A stretch of DNA of 64,000 bases from Byssothecium circinans (Eukaryota; Ascomycota; Dothideomycetes; Pleosporales; Massarinaceae). Both the position numbers and the translations under genes were made by a program. The stretch is taken from contig ML976992.1 of the NCBI GenBank assembly GCA_010015675.1, positions 180,287-244,286 on the forward strand, in the 5' to 3' direction. Position 1 is the first letter of the stretch; each line of letters begins with the position of its first letter. This document shows positions 35,007 to 46,640 of this stretch, piece after piece. The notes under the pieces were generated by a model that was given only the letters and a program-made list of their open reading frames with translations, did no database searches and was not told the DNA's origin.

Positions 35007-35825
35007 ATGAATCGGCACGCGGGCTACCACTACGCTGCCCCAGCACCAGCTCCCACACGCTACAGCGGCACCTCAAGTGCCTTCTCCGCCTCAGCCAACC
35101 CCAACGAAGACTGGACCAAGATCTCGGATCTTGCTGAGCGGAGGAGAATCCAAAACCGTATTGCTCAGCGCAACTACCGTGCGTGCCGCCGTCTCCCCAC
35201 CTGAGAATCCCACACTGACAGTTTCGTAGGCAAGAAGCTCAAGAAGAGGCTCGAAGATCTGGAGCGCCGCGCCGCCAGCAGCTCAGCTTCACCTGAACCG
35301 AAGCCCGCCCAATTAGCACAACAGCAGCGGTCTCCTCGCCAGGTCTACCCGCCTTCGCCTGCATCCTCCGAATCCGACTTCCGCAGGACACCCGAGGCTC
35401 CCAGCCACTATGCTCCGGAGGAGCACGGCATGTTTGCACGCCAGTACACCGACCGCCAGCTTTCCACCTCTCCCCCGCCATTCTCGTATTCGACGTATCC
35501 AGCTCCCGAGACGGCGTCGTACTCTGTGCCGTATACGACCACCACTGCTCCATACCACCACTCGATAGCAACCACCATCTCGCCAGAGATGACCTCATAC
35601 GCCGCCTACCTCCCTCCCATTTCTGCAGCCTACCCAACGACGCTGCCTAGTCTCGCCCAGTCCGGAAAGAGCGAGTACTACCCCGAGGATGACATTGCCA
35701 CGAACCCTTTTGCCTCTGGCTATCAGCTGATGGGCGGCATGGAGATCCCTCCTCCACACACCTACCCTGAAAGCGATGCTCATGTAAAGCCTCCTCCCCG
35801 AAAGCCCTACACATACCCACATTGA
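35007..35825 (+). CDS. bZIP transcription factor with short zipper
   Basis: 255 residues from exons 35007-35178 and 35230-35825. The 51-nt phase-1 intron (GTGCGT...CGTAG) lies inside the basic region, so the DNA-binding motif exists only after splicing. The basic region is ERRRIQNRIAQRNYRKKLKK (44-63), with the invariant N50 and R58 of the N-x7-R signature. The zipper is nearly absent: after L61/L65/L68 the sequence becomes ERRAASSSASPEPK, leaving at most one to two heptads. The rest is Pro/Ser/Tyr-rich, a likely disordered regulatory region, with FASGYQLMGGM near the end. Short-zipper fungal bZIPs of this layout are known in Pezizomycotina; the target genes are unknown. Expected location is nuclear. 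Confidence 0.85.
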
Positions 35826-36563
35826 ATTTCCAACTCTTTCTCGCGCCGCATGTTCGACAAGCCACCCCGCTGACAGTCTTGTGGCAGACACCACCACTAC
35901 TCGACTCCTTCGCTTCCTCCGTCGGCGCTTCGTCACCAGAGACGACCTACCCGACCACGCCAGACTCGATGCCACGCACTCCGCCTCTTCAGCTAGTGCA
36001 CCTCGCATAGTCACCGCGACCATCGACTCTCTTCTTTTTACCGGTTCGCCGGCCCTTTCCACTTCAGTTCAAGACTCTGTCTTGTATATTATTTTCAACG
36101 TTGTTTCTTGTCCTGCATTTCAGCGCATCTTCATGAGGACATGAGCGGAGGAAGGACTCTCGCTTGGCCATGACCGCGTAAGGTGTCGGGCGTCCTAGGA
36201 TAGTATGTTGGATTTTCTTTGGGACAGCTGGGATAGATAGACCCAGCATGCAGCCAGATAGCTGCACGGTACACACCTTGAAGGCAGTCACAGCGCCAGT
36301 GCGGCTTGGTTGACGATGTCCAATGAATATTGTTATTATCTTCAACTCTTGAATCTATCCTGTCGCCTGTATGATGATGTGTGGTCTGAATTGAGTGATG
36401 AAATGGCAGTGGTGATGGCAGTGACGTTATCGTCGCAAGGACTAGCGACGGGCATTGCATCGCGACTGCCAAGCGTAGAGCGCATCAACCACATTTTTCT
36501 CACCCAACGTAAGCACCTCCCACTCAACCCCCAATTCGAACTGCAACAACGGCCTGTGAATGA
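35826..36563. other. Intergenic, no gene seen
   Basis: bZIP 3' UTR and ORC1 promoter. Frames here (up to about 113 codons, minus) have no motif. Confidence 0.5.
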
Positions 36564-39132
36564 ATGGCTCCTATAACCAAACGCTCTAGGGTTGAGAAGG
36601 CGCGACAATACCTCGCTGGCGGCGCTATACATCGCGAAGACTCCGACGACGAACTCGGCGACGAAGACTTTCCCTGGGAATGGATATACAATGACGCCGG
36701 CGAGCAATCCGCCCAGAACACGGCCTCGAGAAAGAGGAAGGGAGCTCCAGTCTCGGGGCAGAAGCGCATAGTCGGAGCGCGCATGGGCAACTTTGTGTGC
36801 AAGCAAGGCGATACGGTGTTCCTGAAGGCTGAGGGAAATCAAGCATGGGTCGGCATCATCTGCGACCTGTTTGAGGAGGAGGATGGCGAAATGATGGCAA
36901 AGTTCATGTGGTTCTCTTCCGAAAAGGAGATACGCAACAAGAGCACCAAGCGCACCGACTTTCTGGCCGTATGTTCCTTCGTGTCCGAGCTGTGACTTGT
37001 AGTTGACATGTACCAGAATGAGCTGTACATCTGCCCTGCGTTCGATAACAATGCCCTCGAAACCATCAACGGAACCGCCAAAGTCGTCTCGCACGAAGAG
37101 TTCCAACGGCTGTACCCCACGGGCCAGGTGAAAAAGTCATCCAAGGACTACGGCAAGATCTTTGTCTGCAGGAGAGGCTGCAATACGCGTACTACAACAT
37201 ACACCCCCGAATTCAAGTGGGAGGACGTCTACCGCGGCGCAAACGACATTCCGGCCCTCATTGAGCTAGTAGAGAGCCAGACAAAAGCCACGCGCAGGCG
37301 TAGCCGAGCACAGAGAGAGGCTGAGGACGACTTTGTAGTGCCCGACTCGGATGACGATGGTGCGCCCAAGACTCCCAGGAAGCGACGTAAGCTGCTCGAT
37401 GCCACAACCCCAACATCAGGCAGGAAGAGCCCGACAACACGCAAGTTCTTGACCCCGACACACAAGCGCATCGTGGTCAAGAAGGCGCTCGAATTCACTC
37501 CGCTTGGGACGCGTGTGCTATCTCCATCTGCAATCTCGTCTCCCTTCCAGATTGCAAGGAGCCAGCTTCATGTGTCGTCTGTACCTGCTGCACTCCCCTG
37601 CCGTGAAGAGGAGTTCTCCGCCGTCTATAGCCATTTGGAAGCAGCCATCACTGACGGCTCAGGCTCCTGCATCTACATTTCTGGTACGCCAGGCACCGGC
37701 AAAACTGCTACCGTGCGAGAGGTTGTGGCCCAGCTGCATGCCTCTGTGCTGTCTGAAGAGTTGGATGATTTCATCTTTGTGGAGATCAACGGTATGAAAG
37801 TCACGGATCCTCACCAATCATACTCGCTGCTCTGGGAAGCTCTGCGGGGAGATCGCGTCAGCCCTTCTCATGCATTGGAGCTTCTCGAGCGTGAATTCTC
37901 GACCCCAAGTCCGCGGAGAGTCCCATGCGTCGTGTTGATGGATGAGCTGGATCAACTGGTTACAAAGAACCAGTCGGTAATGTACAATTTCTTCAACTGG
38001 CCTGGACTGCGGCATAGCAGGTTAATCGTTCTTGCCGTTGCAAACACTATGGATCTACCCGAGCGAACGCTAAGTAACAAGATTAGCAGTCGTCTTGGTA
38101 AGTCACTCTAAAATTGTTCAGCTCTCCTCTAGCTCTCGCCCGACCGCAAACAGCAACTGCTGCCATGAGTTGGGATATTTGAGGATATTCCAATTGCGGC
38201 GTTGGTGGCTGGGATCCTTCGGTTACCGTTTTAGCAAGGCTAACATGCGCTTAGGCCTTACGCGTATTACATTTCCAGGATATACGCATGACCAATTGAT
38301 GCTCATCATTCAATCCCGACTAGAGGGTGTGCCCGGAAACATAGTTCACCCCGACGCCGTCCAGTTTGCCGCTCGAAAAGTTGCGGCTGTAAGTGGTGAC
38401 GCACGGCGTGCGCTTGATATTTGTAGGCGTGCTGTTGAGATTGCAGAGCCTGAAGCTCTCGCGCGAGACGGCGAAGGGGAAGATGGCCAGCCCCCGACCC
38501 CAAGTCGACGGGGCCGGAATAAACAGGCAGCCAGCCAGCTTTCAGCCGGCACCGGTGAACCGGAAGCTATATTGCAAAAACGTGCAGGCCCCGGGGGCAG
38601 GAAAGGCGTGGTCACAATTGCGACGATCAAACAAGCTATCAACGAAGCCACGAGTAGTCCCCTGCAACAGGCCCTACGGGCCCTACCGTTGGCCTCCAAG
38701 GTCTTTTTGGCGGCGCTCTTGGCGCGTATACGCCGAACGGGCATTGGTGAAGCAGTTCTCGGTGATGTTGTGGACGAGATGAAGAGACTGGGTTTGATGA
38801 GCCAGCTGCAGCCGGTGCATGACTACCTCCTCACGGCAGCTGAGAGGGATGATGACGGAGTAGATGGCATGGGTATCACAACGGGACCCAGGCAGGATTC
38901 CACGCCGCTCAAGCAGCGAGAACGGACAGCAAAGCCAGGTGATGCGAAAGCGGCACGTACGCTGGGCGTCGCCTTCGCCGCTGCAGAACTCACAGAGGCT
39001 GGCATCATCGGCATGGAAGCTAGGCATGGAGAGCGTGTTGGCCGAGTACGACTTGGTGTTGCAGAAGAAGAGGTGCGACTCGCGTTGGGGGACGACGCCG
39101 AAGTCAAGGGGCTGGGCGTCTCGTCGTCCTGA
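36564..39132 (+). CDS. ORC1: Origin recognition complex subunit 1
   Basis: Largest ORC subunit: binds origins, hydrolyses ATP and loads MCM with Cdc6. 787 residues from exons 36564-36968, 37017-38097 and 38255-39132; introns are 48 and 157 nt (GT-AG; GGCTAAC branch in the second). The N-terminal BAH domain spans about 75-205 (GDTVFLKAEGNQAWVGIICD, FMWFSSEKEI, NELYICPAFDNN). A basic disordered linker has PKTPRKRRKL. The AAA+ domain has Walker A GTPGTGKTAT (about 358), Walker B VVLMDELDQL (about 440), sensor 1 IVLAVANTMDLPER, and RITFPGYTHDQL then SGDARRALDICRRAVE around sensor 2. The winged-helix region follows (SKVFLAALLARIRRTG). Length is close to fungal ORC1. An Arg/Gly/Gln-rich insert near residues 560-600 looks disordered. 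Confidence 0.96.
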
Positions 39133-39604
39133 GCCTTCGCAGCATGCTTCCAGACGGACGGCTACTTTTGCAATATGAACCCGAGCGCGGCACCGAGTTG
39201 GTATCAAACATGGCTATATTACCGCAGATATACCCTCCCTTCTATACGCCATACCCCTCCTTCGCTAACCGCAATTTCACGATCATATCGATAGCACGCG
39301 CGCAATCGAAAACATGGATACATTACATATTCCTCAAGCAGTATGTAGCTCGCATTCCTCCTCAACCATTGAACCCACACCAAAACACCCGTAAAGCGTA
39401 CAGCCTTGACGCACGAGCGTACACCAAGCCGTGCACCTTAGCTTGCCTTGCCCACCTTCTAGAAAACGCGAGCTGCAGCTCGCATCACTTCACTCGCGAC
39501 ACCATGTGCATGGTTCGCGAACGAAACACGAGGTTATGGTCCCTCTCCACAGTTCCAGGCAGCAAATGCCCACGTCGCCCCAAGCTCCTTCCTATCGCAG
39601 TTAA

Positions 39605-39787
39605 TCAACCAGGGTAAGCGAAATCGTAGAAGGACCTCCCTTCGATGCGGGACTGCGGGTTCCCGAGTCGCATGGCAAGGAACCATGCTGGGTCGCCGAA
39701 CAGGTTAAGTCGGCGATTAATCTATGTAGAGCACGTTGTTGGCAGTGTAACGATGGTGGGTAGTACGTGTTTTAAGTAGTCCGACAT
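39605..39787 (-). CDS. Candidate 45-residue spliced microprotein
   Basis: Two exons, 39787-39767 and 39721-39605, joined in phase 0 across a 45-nt intron (GTACTA...CATAG), make a complete 45-residue frame. It starts MSDYLKH and continues INRRLNLFGDPAWFLAMRLG before ending in GRSFYDFAYPG and TGA. The Kozak context is GAAATG. The central hydrophobic patch could be a short amphipathic or membrane-associated helix; there is no signal peptide. Composition (aromatic, Gly, Arg; no low complexity) looks protein-like rather than random. I do not recognise it. The intron length matches the window's norm. It lies about 0.47 kb downstream of ORC1 on the opposite strand. A spurious model remains possible. 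Confidence 0.5.
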
Positions 39788-42700
39788 TTCAGGATAATAT
39801 TGTGCGCTACTTGGACGTCATTGGCATTTGTTGCAGGTTTCCAGATACGAGAGACGATGTGGATCTCTGTGGAATAAGGAACGGTGCGGTGCAGTGGGTG
39901 GGGGTGTGGGAAGGGGAAATCAGGATCTCGGCTGCGGCGTCTCGCGATTGATGGGAAAACCGAAAACCAAAACACGGATGGAGCGGATGTGTTTAACGAG
40001 AAGGACGTTCTCTGGCGTTTGCGAGCATACGTGAGTCATGGTGACAAAGCGAACGGGCGTGCCGAATACGCATATTGCTCATCAGCAAATCACTCGTTTC
40101 CGTATTTGGGGTATGGTACGCCAGCCAATTTTTCCATACTTGGTCTTTTGCATCAGGCAGCTGCATACCAGCGTATCTTTACCCACATTCCCTCCTCACA
40201 GTGTTATGAGAAATTTCTTCCTCTAATTTTGGCCGCAAGACCCGATTTGAGGCCCACATCCTGTATGCATAGAGATCCATGACGGGATCCACAGCTATCT
40301 TACCGCGAGGACGCCTCTTTTCCGAGGTGGGTTTTACGTGCAGGTGATGGGGGGGTCTGGTGGGTTTTGGCATCCGCGGAAGAAGGGTGATGGTGTGATG
40401 GTTATACGAAGTCGGATGGGGAGCTGGACTGAGATGGTTCATGATGAGAGATGTTTTCGATACCGGATGTGGAGTGTTCGTTTATTGGATGCCATGGGCA
40501 TGATGGGTTCTTTTTTTAGCAGGGAAATTGAGATATGGCTATGGCTAACTTTGGTAAGACTCTCATCTTGACGTTTAGTCGTTTGAGGTTTGTTTAGCTG
40601 GAACGAGTATATGTACTGTATGAACAGTTGTGTTTCAGAGACCTTGTAAGGCTTTCCCACAGTGTTGTGGGCCTGGTTAAGTGTTGCGAATATTTCCTCT
40701 GCATTAGCAGAGTAGATGTTGTGAGCCCTGCTCCCTATGGCGTTCTCTTTGGGCATGATGTATATTATATCGAGCTTGGACGTGGAAATAAACTCAGGAG
40801 GTATTTTTATCAGTATCTATGTACCATTAAAGAATATAAAAAAGAACAGTATGTCGCTTCCTGCTAAGCTAAAAGCTAAAAGCTAGCAGACACTAGGCAA
40901 GATCTCTTTCGTCTTCGTTCTCAAGCTCTTAAAGTCTGTCTTTGGTTCTCCGCCGAGGAAGTTGTTCACTCAAAAAAATCTCTATTACACCATAGAGCGA
41001 TGGGAAAATAGCTCCGATCAAACCAGTATGATTAGGAGATGAGTTTACCCAGACCTTTGTATTCGCTTATGTAAGAACGGTAAATAAAAAATGTCCTAAA
41101 GATTCTGGGTATGGAGCGTCTACTTTTCATACTTCTTTCTCTATTTAAACTTAATAATGTTGGCAATAGAAATATTAATCCGAAGCCACCAATATACTTC
41201 GTTCCTGGTACGCTTCCTTAAGCTTTCGAAAACAGTTAGGTATGGAGAGCGGATGTACGAGGGAGTTAACCCTATATGCTTTGATACGTTCTTGGACCTT
41301 AGTGTGTCGTTTCCATGTTGCACCGCAACCTTTGCGTGCCATGTGAGATTGCCATTGAAATACTTCATTGGAACGGCACTGAAGCTTAAAAGGACAGCGT
41401 AACGCGTTGTGGAAAAGGTTGCAATTTCAAGCCTCCCGAAGTATTGTAGGGACTTCTGCACTGGGTACTACATTCCCACACGAATCTTGAGAAAACTCCA
41501 CTCATGAGAGGGATGCTTTGCTTTTGGCGCAGTCGCGACACACATATCGCTCCAAGAATCACCAATGGAGTGTGGGAGGAGTGCCGAAGATGAAATAAAA
41601 TACGTCCTTCCATAAGATATATGGTACGAGATTATAAGAAGCTGATTGCATTAGATCGCATCCACGTGCCTCGACGTGTAAAAAGCCGCGCTACAGTGGA
41701 GCAGAGGCGGTGATAGGCATCGCCAGCAGCTTTTTATTTTTCCCACCCCCCGTCAAGATGGATTCCAAAATTCATATAACAGGGATATGAACGTTGTTTC
41801 TCTAATATGAAAACCTTCTTGCTAGCGGGCTCTATATCATTATCCAACTATGACATGTCGGCCCAAAAGCTACGTTGGACTAAAACTCATCGACGACACA
41901 TGGCATGTCAAGAATACAGCCCCCGGCCTCCCTAAGTCTCTGGCTTTCTCTCGTCTTGAATGGTTAGGGTTGAGCCTGGGTACTCGCATTCCAAAACTTT
42001 AACATCTTGCCTCATAGGCTATTCTACAATAAAATCTTCGACCCCCTCCTACGGTGTCGTCATCTTTCTAAAGTTCTAAAGTCTATAAAATGCTGCTCGA
42101 TATAATACATATCCTCCACCTCTCTTCTTCCCCGGCCAGCCGCTGTTTCGTATCAAAATCAAAATCAGTAGAGATAGTGCTCATTCTCGCTGTTTCTCGG
42201 GCCTTCAAACGACTGGAAACCCAATAAATGTTTGTCGCCACTGTGCGAGGCGAAGGGAGCAAGAAGAAGCCATGTTTGGAGATATGAATGTCAAAGAAGA
42301 AAGTTTACGCGTTACATATCATCCACTCGAGGAGATGAAAATATACGTTGTCCATATGCATGGAGCACCTAAACGCTTTCCGTCCAGATTTGGTGTCTTG
42401 AGTCTCCTGCTGGTATGGATATTGTTCGAAAGGTTCGGCTATTGGATGTGCTGGAGACTATTTGTTGAGCTAGAGCTTCTAGCCTGAATCGAAAATAGAC
42501 TTTGGAAATGCTTGTATCACAGGAGATGAGCACAATTATGAGGAAATCACTCGTAAAGACTGGATGAGAAAGCCCATGTGGTGCTTCCCTGCTTTGGCCT
42601 GCCATGTGCAGTATTCCAAGCACTCGAAGCGCGGAACAAGATAGCCAAAACGTCCCGTCATGTGTGGGGAGAATTTTAACTAATTTGGAAGGATTGGAAA

Positions 42701-42925
42701 CGGGACATGACATATCTATGGGAAGAACGAGTTCATCCATAAATGATATTACCGTCCTCAGTTGTGTGGGTGACGACAGTCGGACCCGCCAGTCTCTGAT
42801 ATGCCTCTCAGAGAAATGATGATACTCGCCATTACTCATAAATGATGCACATCATATTAGGCGCCGGTGACGGCTAATACTTTCGTCCAGTCACCCTGCT
42901 GAATCGACAACCTCTTTATCAAACT
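39788..42925. other. 3.1-kb gene-poor stretch
   Basis: A minus frame at 40179-40442 has a coding-like end (GKIAVDPVMDLYAYRMWASN), but no exon model connects it to anything. The parts at 40780-41160 and 41590-42190 are A/T-rich with short repeats such as AAGCTAA (40865-40888), compatible with decayed repeats. Frames at 41141-41461 and 42369-42839 (minus) show no motif. Confidence 0.45.
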
Positions 42926-43751
42926 CTAATATTCCAATCCCCGTCCATCCTCGGCACTCAGCTTCAACAGCCCCTTCTTCTCCAAGTACGCCACGATCTC
43001 CCTCACAGCATCCTCCACGCTAGTCTCATGGCTCTTGATAAAAATCTCTGGCTTCTCCGGGGCCTCATACGGCGCACTTACGCCCGTGAACTCCGGGATC
43101 TTGCCCTCCCTCGCCTTCTTGTAGAGCCCCTTGGGGTCGCGTGCCTCGGCTACTTCAAGAGGAATATCGACGTAGACTTCAATGAATGGGAGGCCTTCAT
43201 CTTCGGGGTGGGCGCCGGGTTGTGCGTGCAACGAGCGGGCGGTCTCGCGGTCGGCTTTGTAGGGCGAGATGAAAGAGGTTATGGCGATGGTGGAGGAGTC
43301 GGCGAAGAGCTTGGCGACCTATTCGTTCAAAGCGGTATTAGCTGAAAAACTCTTGTTGCTTCTTCCCTTGGTGATGGCTCGGCGCATGACGTGCGAACGC
43401 CTCGTCTTTCGCCATCCTTGGAGCACCACGTACCTCAGCGATTCGCCGAATGTTCTCATTTCGGCTCTTCTCGTCAAATCCCAAGTCCTTATTAAGTCCA
43501 AATCGCACGTTGTCTCCGTCAAGCCTGTATGCCGCGAGTCCGAGGTGCAGAAGATGCTGCTCGAGCGCAGTGGCGATGGTGGACTTTCCGGACGCGGAGA
43601 GGCCAGTGAACCAAATTGTGAAGCCGCGCTGCTTGCGGTATGTATTGCGCTCGCTGCGGGAGAGGGACGGGTGCCAGGTGATGTTGCTGCGCGTGGTGTT
43701 AAATTTATAGAAGGGCACCGCGGGGCATAGCGGGGTTACTTGCGTTGCCAT
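42926..43751 (-). CDS. MET14: Adenylyl-sulfate kinase (APS kinase)
   Basis: Phosphorylates adenosine 5'-phosphosulfate to PAPS with ATP, the second step of sulfate assimilation; cytosolic. 217 residues. Exons: 43751-43744, 43686-43434 and 43318-42926. The last intron (115 nt) is GT-AG. The first splice appears to be GC-AG: ATGGCAAC, then GCAAGT...GCGCAG, giving [11 protein letters not shown], the standard fungal start. Reading through instead adds 19 residues with no known counterpart, and the nearby GT donor shifts the frame. P-loop GLSASGKST (31-39); [17 protein letters not shown] (APS-binding region); [60 protein letters not shown]. Length and motif order fit the family. Confidence 0.94.
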
Positions 43752-44266
43752 TGTGCCTTTTCCTCTGCGAAAACGAGGATACGGTTGGAAAGTAGAAGTG
43801 AGAGGGAGGAAGAGAAGAGAAGAAGAGCAAACTGAGAGAAGAAAGAGTGGCGGGTATTATCAAAAACAAACTGAAAGGACGACCGATCTCGCAATCAAGC
43901 CTTGCCATGCAGAGGAAGTTGCTAGCGTGAATGACGTGCTGGTCGCATAGGGCTGAACGTACTGTACATCAAACGTCTCCAATACTTTATCACTCCTTTC
44001 ACTCTTCTCCACGTTGATGTGTGTATATGCACGCCTATATCCTCCAAGAGGATATCTACATCTGGACGAATTCGACTTTGGAAAGCCCAACGGGAAGACA
44101 TTCCGGCCTGGGCAATGCGTGGAGTATCACCCATATAGTGAAACAAGATTTTAAAAATACAATAGTTATGATTGGGATTCAGCTCATGAAATCGCGTATA
44201 CCAGGAACATAAAGTCACACTTCCAACTAACTCCAAAGAACAACCGTACGCCATTCGCCAGATCCT
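43752..44266. other. Intergenic, no gene seen
   Basis: APS kinase promoter (minus) and 3' side of the next minus-strand gene. Purine-rich GAGGAAGAGAAGAG tract at 43800-43860 just upstream of the APS kinase start. No supported gene. Confidence 0.5.
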
Positions 44267-44953
44267 TCACCAAACCTGGTACCCGCACCCATACTCACTA
44301 CCAGGATCCAATTGAACCTCCTTCTCCGGACTCGAACAACTCTTCTTTTCCATATCCATAATCACGGCCTGCTCAGGAAAGTCAAAATCCGAAACATTTC
44401 CCCCCTTCCAGATCCCTGCCCAGAACTCTCTTTCCTTCTGTTCATTGAAGCTTTTCACATATTCCCCGTCCCTTTTCAGCGAAACTGATTTTTCACTTTT
44501 CTCTAACCTTTTTTCTGGAATATTGAAATTCTTTAATGCTCCTGGGCGAATATACCATGGAGCGGGGCCTGCCGACGTCTTCTTCTCGTGGCGTTCGGGA
44601 CGAATTTTTTTGCTGGACCGCATATTGTTGAAAATTGTCTTTATGGCGGCGATGGTGTCAAGCGGGTCGGAGCGCTTTTCGGGGATGTCGATGGGTGCGC
44701 TGTGGGGCGGCTCGAAATCTCCGATGTTGGGAGAAGAGGATTTCTCCACGCCGGAAGAATGGAATAGTTTATCGACATACCACTTGGGAAGAAAGCGCAA
44801 AAATTCTTCTTCCTGCGATGTCACCTCCGGTTGTGGAATTCGCTTGGGTGCCGGCGTTGGCAGGTGGATTCGTGATGACAGTTGAGCTCGCGCGAGTTTT
44901 GGCGAACATTTGAGACAGATTGCCGAGTCGTTGAAAGAAACTCGAAAGGCCAT
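44267..44953 (-). CDS. Hypothetical protein, 228 residues
   Basis: Single open frame from MAFRVSFNDSAICLKCSP to a stop after GCGYQVW. No family is recognised. The first about 40 residues are basic and poor in acids (ARAQLSSRIHLPTPAPKR), so mitochondrial import is conceivable. A structured-looking part reads QEEEFLRFLPKWYVDKLFHS, and a later one APWYIRPGALKNFNIPEKRL. The end is charged with acidic patches. No TM or signal peptide. The composition is more protein-like than that of the antisense 146-codon frame at 44445-44885, which I treat as its shadow. Confidence 0.5.
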   Translation of the reverse strand: MAFRVSFNDSAICLKCSPKLARAQLSSRIHLPTPAPKRIPQPEVTSQEEEFLRFLPKWYVDKLFHSSGVEKSSSPNIGDFEPPHSAPIDIPEKRSDPLDTIAAIKTIFNNMRSSKKIRPERHEKKTSAGPAPWYIRPGALKNFNIPEKRLEKSEKSVSLKRDGEYVKSFNEQKEREFWAGIWKGGNVSDFDFPEQAVIMDMEKKSCSSPEKEVQLDPGSEYGCGYQVW

Positions 44954-46640
44954 TTGGCAGTGAGTTCCGATTGTGTTGCGAACGCAGTGGGAGAGCTGTG
45001 AAGCTGAAGGTAATATTTGTCGGGGATTTTCTTTCTTCGACTTGAGCGGTTATATAAATGGGATGGTACAAATCTCTAAAAGTGGTGGACGGGGCCTTTT
45101 AAAGTGACTGGTTTAAAGTAGTGGATCAACTTTCTCGTCTCAATAGTTTTGTTGCGCGAGAAGCAACCAGGTTGCAGAAAATGATCCGCGATAGAATCCT
45201 AATGATATCGTTCCTATTGGTATTTGCAGCGGCACTATGCTCAAAGCACGAGTCTGTGTTGGATTCCTAAGACTTGGGGTATATAATCAACGTCAGGTAG
45301 CTACGGGCATTGCACAATAAGTGCAAGTTAAGTGGTCCACCGCCCAACAGAATCTAACAGTGGAACACACCATCGGCTTCCGCCAGCATCGGAGATCAAC
45401 TCGTGAAATATTCCATAAGCGATAATGTTGATCTATTATAGGGTGAAATAATATTTCAACAACGCTAACTATTAAATGTACCCACTCCGACTTCCTAAAT
45501 CAAGCCAGCTTTGGCTACACTCTCCTCACTGGCCCATCACGAACCCTCAAACCCCTCTTATTTATCACTACCTCATTGGTCTACCTCAAATTCTATACGA
45601 AGTTATGTACTTCCGCCAATACTGTTCCTCTCCAGCGTTCAGCTACGCTTCACACCAAAGCGGTAATCGTTACCAGTGCCCCCTCATACGGCGAGATGCT
45701 CTTCATAGACGCATCTCTTTCTATACGAAGAATGGATGTCAAATTCTGACTGCAGCCCAATTAATAAGGCTGTTGTCACATGTCGAGTGACGTTAACCAG
45801 CGCATTATCGCAGAGCACCGCAGCTTCCAATTCGGCGCCACAACAACAATCGGCACCCTTTTCGCAGCAAGCCTGCGCTATAACTCAACCGCGAAGAGAA
45901 AATTTACGCGTTTATTATATCCATAGCGTAGAAATATTGGGTGCCGGTTACTTCCCGCGCCTTGGCTCATGTTCCAAGCTTCGAAAATAATCATGCTCGT
46001 CGGGGGCAGGTGATAATGCGCCGTGTTCAAAATATCAACGATATGCACCATACCATTTGCCTCTGCTCTAGACATATTTCAAACAAAGGGAGCAGAGCAA
46101 TAGTCAAGACAACAATTCCCCACATGGTAGGCCCATTGACGTAGTCTTCCTAACACCTCTCCCTTCTATTACCAGTCGACTGCTGGACCAATGCGCAGAA
46201 TATCTGTATTCACGGCGCTTTTACTGTAAGAGAATATCGAAAAGGATGAATAATGTGGGCTGTTCATATATTATGGTCTGAGTTATCGCACAAGTGCTAT
46301 GGCTTCATCAGTCGTAAGGTATCCCTGGTGACAATCTGGTTGCTTACACTCACACCGGCCATCTCATCTGACCAGTCTTTGCGATATTGTTTCTGTAGTG
46401 CAAGGAGTGACTTCTCATTCGGAATCATGCTCTTGCATATGACCATTATGACCTTCACAATTGCCGTAACGATGGCTCTGTTGAAGTCCAAGTGAGGAGT
46501 AGTGAGGAGTTGCTCTCTGAAGAGTGGAATCTACCATGGATAATGCAAGTCTAGCTCTAAAAGTACAAGTGTACAAGGGGTATGCGACAGAACGATATAA
46601 ATACAAAGCGCGCACTGCTCAACAGCGCCGAAGAACCAAC
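44954..46640. other. Intergenic, no gene seen
   Basis: 1.7 kb with only short frames (up to 104 codons, 45476-45790 plus) lacking motifs. It includes the 3' UTR of the Zn2Cys6 gene at the right end. Confidence 0.5.

Noticed and set aside
39645..39716. Structured non-coding RNA such as 5S or SRP RNA
   Set aside because: The hairpins do not match 5S or SRP landmarks, and the same bases encode a plausible peptide on the minus strand, so I kept them as an observation rather than an RNA gene.
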